The notes under the pieces: generated by a model
Databases searched by the model: none
What the model saw: only the letters and a program-made list of their open reading frames with translations
What the model was told of the DNA's origin: nothing
In this document: positions 59,301-64,000 of the stretch, piece by piece
Numbering within the stretch: the first letter of the stretch is position 1
How the letters are laid out: each line of letters starts with the position of its first letter
Position numbers and translations under genes: made by a program
Source: Hymenolepis diminuta
Taxonomy: Eukaryota; Platyhelminthes; Cestoda; Cyclophyllidea; Hymenolepididae
Assembly: GCA_900708905.1 (NCBI GenBank)
Contig: CAADRB010000004.1
Coordinates: forward strand, 1,152,740 to 1,216,739
DNA: 64,000 bases
Direction of reading: 5' to 3'

Positions 59301-62300
59301 CTTACATTTCTTGACAAACGTCCCTCCATAACTGAACAGGAGTGTTTTAATGACAAGAAAATGCTATTTTCAGGGCGGATAATTAAATATCTATTTTAAT
59401 AGCGAGATTTCATATCCTGCCGATAGGAATTTTCTGACAGAGGGATCACCGAATCTTGATATAAAATTTTAAAAATCCGAAAAATTTCCCATCATTCGCA
59501 CAATAAAAGGAGAAAAAGATAATTTTAAATAAAATTTCATTCTTATGGATTATTTATTCACTACTAATAGTGATTTTTTTGACCAGAACGATTAGAACTA
59601 ATTCGTTTATCTTTCGTTTCACCAAAAGATGTTTGAGTTAAACGAATAATGGAGAAAAAAATCGACAGCGCTTATGTTAAAATTAAAAAAAATGATATCT
59701 TGCCTTAATTTCCCAAAAAGAAATATTATCGGGCATTTTTCGGTTTTATTGCATTTTAACGCATATTATGCTTGGTCATATTTCTAATTCATATATATTC
59801 TAGCACATTTTCTTCCCTTCATCTTTTCAACTCTCTTCTATACAATTCAGAAATTATATTAAGAAATGTTTGTTTTATTAATAATTACTTTTAACATTAA
59901 CATTATCTACTACTGGGTATTGAAAGATTAAATTGAAGAAATAAAACTCTCTAGTAAACAGATTTGAGTGTTCCTGAGTAAATTTGCTTTTTTATCAAGC
60001 AACATTTTTCACTTTTTATCTCTAAAAGGCACATTGATTTCCTTTGTTCGTAAACAAGAACACAAAATATATACCATTATATTTCCACCTTTATTAACTA
60101 TTAAGACAGCATGCACTTTCAGCTCAATAACTGTTTTCATAATCAGTATACAATAATGAATATTAAGCATCGATGGCATCACTCCAAAACATCTTTTTGC
60201 TTAACGTCGCAACTACTATACCGCTGAAATCATTTATTTATAAATAAGTATATTCATATTATTGAAACCTGCAGTTTGAATGATATGCCAGATATGGATA
60301 TTTTAAACAAAACTCAACTTCGACTTAATTTGTCAATTTTGAGGCATTTTTACGTGTATATCTAGGCCTAAAATGAATGGCATCGAATGAGAAATTCCTA
60401 CTTGAATGGTACAAAAGAAAATTTTACAAAAGGATTGCAAATGGAACAGAGATTAAAAATAAATTTCATAAATCTCCACCTTAGAAGTGTCAAAATTCGA
60501 AAATTGTGCCCCTTTTCTCAATAAGCATTATGAACAGTTTAAATTTTAATAGTAAATTATTAGCTATGCTGAAAAGGTAAAATGAATTTTTAAAATAATA
60601 ATTTTCAAATATTTACACGAGCTTACACTCGGTAAACTATCTTGTTTCTAATATTTTAAACTATATTCGAATGAGAAGTATGGCATTTAATACATAGTGT
60701 CTTTATGCTATAACGTAACCAACAAGGAGTTCTCGCCGAGCCAATAATCTAGAAAACTCGGTAATGTAGCAACTCAATGCAGAAGCCAGCAACCCACGGC
60801 AGATCAGAAGACACGTCATAGTCAACACGAGTGTATTCACGAAACTCGCTCTCAATCAGTATCGGCTTAAACAAATACGAATAATTATCAAGTGTCTTTT
60901 ATCGGTGGGGAAATAAAGGAAGAAAATACATTTTTATTCATAGAAGAAATATTGGGAGCGGGGGAAAATAATTACCATTTCTTCTAACACTTTACTTTTT
61001 CTTTAAAATATCATTAGTTAGTTGTCAAGATGAGAAGATTAAAAACCCCTGAATAATGAAAATTCATTTTTTGTATTCTATTATGAAACTGTACATTTCA
61101 AAAATAAAACCAAATGAAATTTTTAGGGATCTCTTCGTAACATTCTTTTGGAAAACATGAATTTATTTATGTCCTAGTTTGATGGCCTTTTAATTAAGTT
61201 TGGACTGGTTTGAAATTTTTAATCTCAAACTTCTTTCCATGACAACGTACTTTGCAAATCAAACGTAATCTGGAAATGAATTCGATCTAATAAATGGGTA
61301 GCAATACTGTTTTAGAAACAGTATATTCACAATATCTTGTCTTATATATATGTATTTTCTGCTTGTTCTCTAAAAATGATAACGATTGCAAATTATCAGA
61401 AAAAATTAATGTTTTTCGCTTTCCCAATTTTCAAAACCCAAGCTAACTGTAATGGTTAGGCTCGCGTAGAAATTTAAGATTAGTTCCGGAAGTTATGTAA
61501 GTTACAATCTAAAAATTTACCAATTAGATTTTAGCTGAAATCATTTAAGTGTTTATAACTTTGATTTGCAATATGTGGTGTGAGCAACTGAATAGATATT
61601 TTGCTTTAATACCTTCCAATCCCAAAGAACAATAATGTTTCCCACAAACAGGATGGAAGTATTCCTTGGGTTTTTCCGGTAATTTCAATCCGATGTCATT
61701 GAGGACGTAAACTCTCCCATTTTAACGTACGCTATTGCTGAAATCTAATATTCATTGGATATCGCCAGTACCTTAAAAATATGCAAGTGTTTTACTTTGA
61801 TTTTATCTCCGGTCCCTAATATTAAGAGGGAAGAGAGGATGGTGTAAAAGAAATTCTACTTCCGTCAAAGTGTCAGAAGAGGCTGATTTGCACGGTAATT
61901 AATACTGGGCAAAAGTTTGTGACACTGTTGACCTTATTTCCATTCTTATGATTGGAAACAATGATGCTTCATTTAAAATGAAAAAATCGATAATGGAGAA
62001 TTAGGATTCAAACAAGAAATGGGGAAGAATTCAAGGAGTAAGATAATCAGCTCCTGTTACTGCAGAGATATAGTAAAAAGAAAACTTTAGCGGAGCTCAA
62101 GAACATACTGCAGAAAAATACATTTGAAAAGTGGAAGGCGGCGATATCTCAAATATCATATATACATTCCAAATGAAGAACAAATAATTAAACATTATAT
62201 TTGATAAATAAAATCGCTTTACGAAAATTCACAATGCTATTTAATAAAAGCGCCTTAATAAAAATATTTGTGACGGCATTTTTTGATGGATAATAATTCC

Positions 62301-63800
62301 CGAACATTTGGTCATGAACAAGACTAAAAATTTTTTGTTTTACGGCAAAGAATATGTCAAACAATATATAATTAAAAATCTTCAACAATTTTTATTTATC
62401 ATAATGATTTTATTGACTATTATTGGTTTGTAAAACAATGTAATCGAAGAATTAATGCTAAATAATTTTTTTATTGTTAATTTCCTTTAGGATAGAAAGA
62501 TAGGTATTTTGGTCTCTGATTTTTCTTAAAACCGGGTTCTTTTTAACAAGTTATTTGATTGAGGCAATTAGAACCGCTAATTTTGGTTAACTCCTTTAAA
62601 AGGGAGTTGGTAGATAAATTGCCATATATTTTCAGGATCAACTCTTTCAGAAATGCATTTCAGGTAGTGACACCTATTTGACCAATTTTATGGCAGATAT
62701 TTCACAGTGGATACATGGATTTCAGATATTTAACACTCCGTAATACATTTTTATTTGCTTGTCCGACCAATTCCATGACCTTAACTTACAAGATCACAGT
62801 TATACTGACCATCAAAATATCCAAGGCCCGTTATTTTCATTTTATTTATCTGTGCTTACAGTTAACCACTTACATTCATTCAAATCAGAAATTTTTTCTA
62901 CTAATTTTGGCATCTTCAAATAAACTAGTTGAAATATATTGAATTTTTTAATAAATAACATTATAATTGGAATATTTAATCAGCGAATTAAACTGGTCAA
63001 GTAACTATAAGATAAGATAGTCAAGTATTCATAAGATATTTTGTTAAAATTATGGAAGGTGTCGCTACTTTATCTCCATTGTCTCCATTTCAGAGGAGTT
63101 TCTTAAAGGAAAGTTTTCAAAACTAATAGTTGAGAAATGTAAATGAAAAGAAATACGTTAATTTAAATAACTGTACACCAGTCTGAATAAACCAGTTCTT
63201 TTATATAACATGTTCATTGAAAGGTATTTCTCTCATTTTCATAATAAAATTACGTTGGATAACAATTTAATCAGTGAAATTTTCTACATTGTAATTTTTC
63301 TTTGCATTTTTACCTTTCGATGTCGCGATAAGCTAAAATTCACTTAATTTGGTTTAGAATTTCATTGCAATGAAGTTATTTAACATGTAGCATATATGTT
63401 AGGTAATATTTTGCTTTTCCCCAAGCGATATAATTTCACAATTAACATGACAGTCTTTTCTGTGTAAAGAATGGATTGCCCAAGTTTCTCGTTATGGTCT
63501 CAATAACAACATGAGTATATTAGATTTCAGATTTTATTATGTGTCACAAATTATGGAAAATTAGAAAGTGGGTTATTTCTTATTTAACATAGTTAGTTTT
63601 TGACCAATTTAGATAATGGAGCAATTTATAGGTCTCCCGATTATGTCGAATATTTTCTCCAAACAACTCTCATACATATATTTTTTCAATTTAAGAGACT
63701 TTAACGTGTGCAATACAAATACCTAACACCAGACAACATCACGACCAACCAGAGGGTTCGTTTCGGATCCCCAAGATGGATGTCTCGTATTTCGATGGGA
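56330..63800. other. AT-rich gene-poor stretch
   Basis: No gene was recognised in 7.5 kb. A fragment near 60895-60989 resembles the outer part of the LTR at 29110-29257. Other open frames are short and composed mostly of A/T-rich codons. Confidence 0.5.
60895..60989 (-). repeat. Probable LTR fragment of the 27022-29257 gypsy family
   Basis: GGGGAAATAAAGGAAG, then AGAAATATTGGGAGCGGGGG, then TTTCTTCTAACA align in order with the edge of the LTR ending at 29257 (GGAAAATAAAGAA ... TTTCTGGGGG ... ATGTAACA). Only about 95 bp can be aligned by eye. Confidence 0.45.
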
Positions 63801-63802
63801 GA

Positions 63803-64000
63803 TGCTACAGCCAGTAGATGTCTATCAACAACTGACGATTAGAAATGATTGATTGGCGATTGGGTCTCCACTACAGTGTCCACAGTTGGTCCCGCTGCGT
63901 TTTTGCACGTAGATACCTAAACAGGTGTCGATCATCACACTGAGACACCAACAACGAGACATGGCTGACGTCTAAAGAAGAAATATTTTGTATATATACC
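63803..64000 (+). repeat. LTR-type dispersed repeat, copy C, cut by right edge
   Basis: Starts TGCTACAGCCAGTAGATG and follows the family to TTTTGTATATATACC at the window end. Immediately upstream is a short purine tract (GATGGGAGA), and one frame before that reads NQRVRFGSPRWMS, resembling the tail of a gypsy pol protein. This suggests copy C is the 3' LTR of an element lying to its left rather than a solo LTR. Confidence 0.6.

Overview
This is a eukaryotic window from an AT-rich animal genome, almost certainly a flatworm (Platyhelminthes) and probably a parasitic one. The evidence is internal. The recognisable genes are animal genes with many introns. Several introns are only 31 to 44 nt long, while others in the same gene reach 3 to 6.5 kb. 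Mariner and Ty3/gypsy remnants are frequent. The species cannot be fixed by reading alone. There are two assembly gaps (11128-11710 and 24455-24462).

Left third (1-26100, all genes on the minus strand). The dominant gene is Scribble, an LRR/PDZ cell-polarity scaffold. I could join 17 exons in phase from the start codon at 22249 to the last visible exon at 230. They encode about 713 residues: the N-terminal LRR array and the LAP-specific linker. The PDZ exons must lie beyond the left edge. Its introns are small at the 5' end and large further on. The largest intron (9903-16449) holds an inserted mariner element and a second, older mariner-like pseudogene. Short tRNA-like (SINE-like) pieces sit in several introns. 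Upstream of Scribble is a complete four-exon FRG1 gene (25987 to 23895).

Middle (26100-50650). This is gene-poor. It carries two diverged copies of a two-exon gene of uncertain family (29435-30212 and 43250-44023), a Ty3/gypsy remnant with a protease motif (27022-29257), a solo LTR of the same family with a perfect 5-bp target duplication (32626-32898), and several broken coding-like segments.

Right third (50650-64000). A compact convergent pair comes first: mitochondrial ribosomal protein L50 on the plus strand, with two 31-nt introns, and the ubiquitin-like GET-pathway protein UBL4A on the minus strand. The remaining 11.5 kb is AT-rich and holds LTR-type repeats, a possible transposase fragment and a small ORF cluster. 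A second LTR family has copies at 39122, 54722 and 63803; the last runs off the right edge and is preceded by a purine tract, so a retrotransposon body may lie just upstream of it.

No operon-like organisation links the genes. Scribble, FRG1, mRpL50 and UBL4A serve unrelated housekeeping or polarity roles. The most interesting items are the paralogue pair, whose homologous intron has a GC donor in one copy and a GT donor in the other, the 31-nt introns, and the 37-nt Scribble microexon recovered from reading-phase logic.
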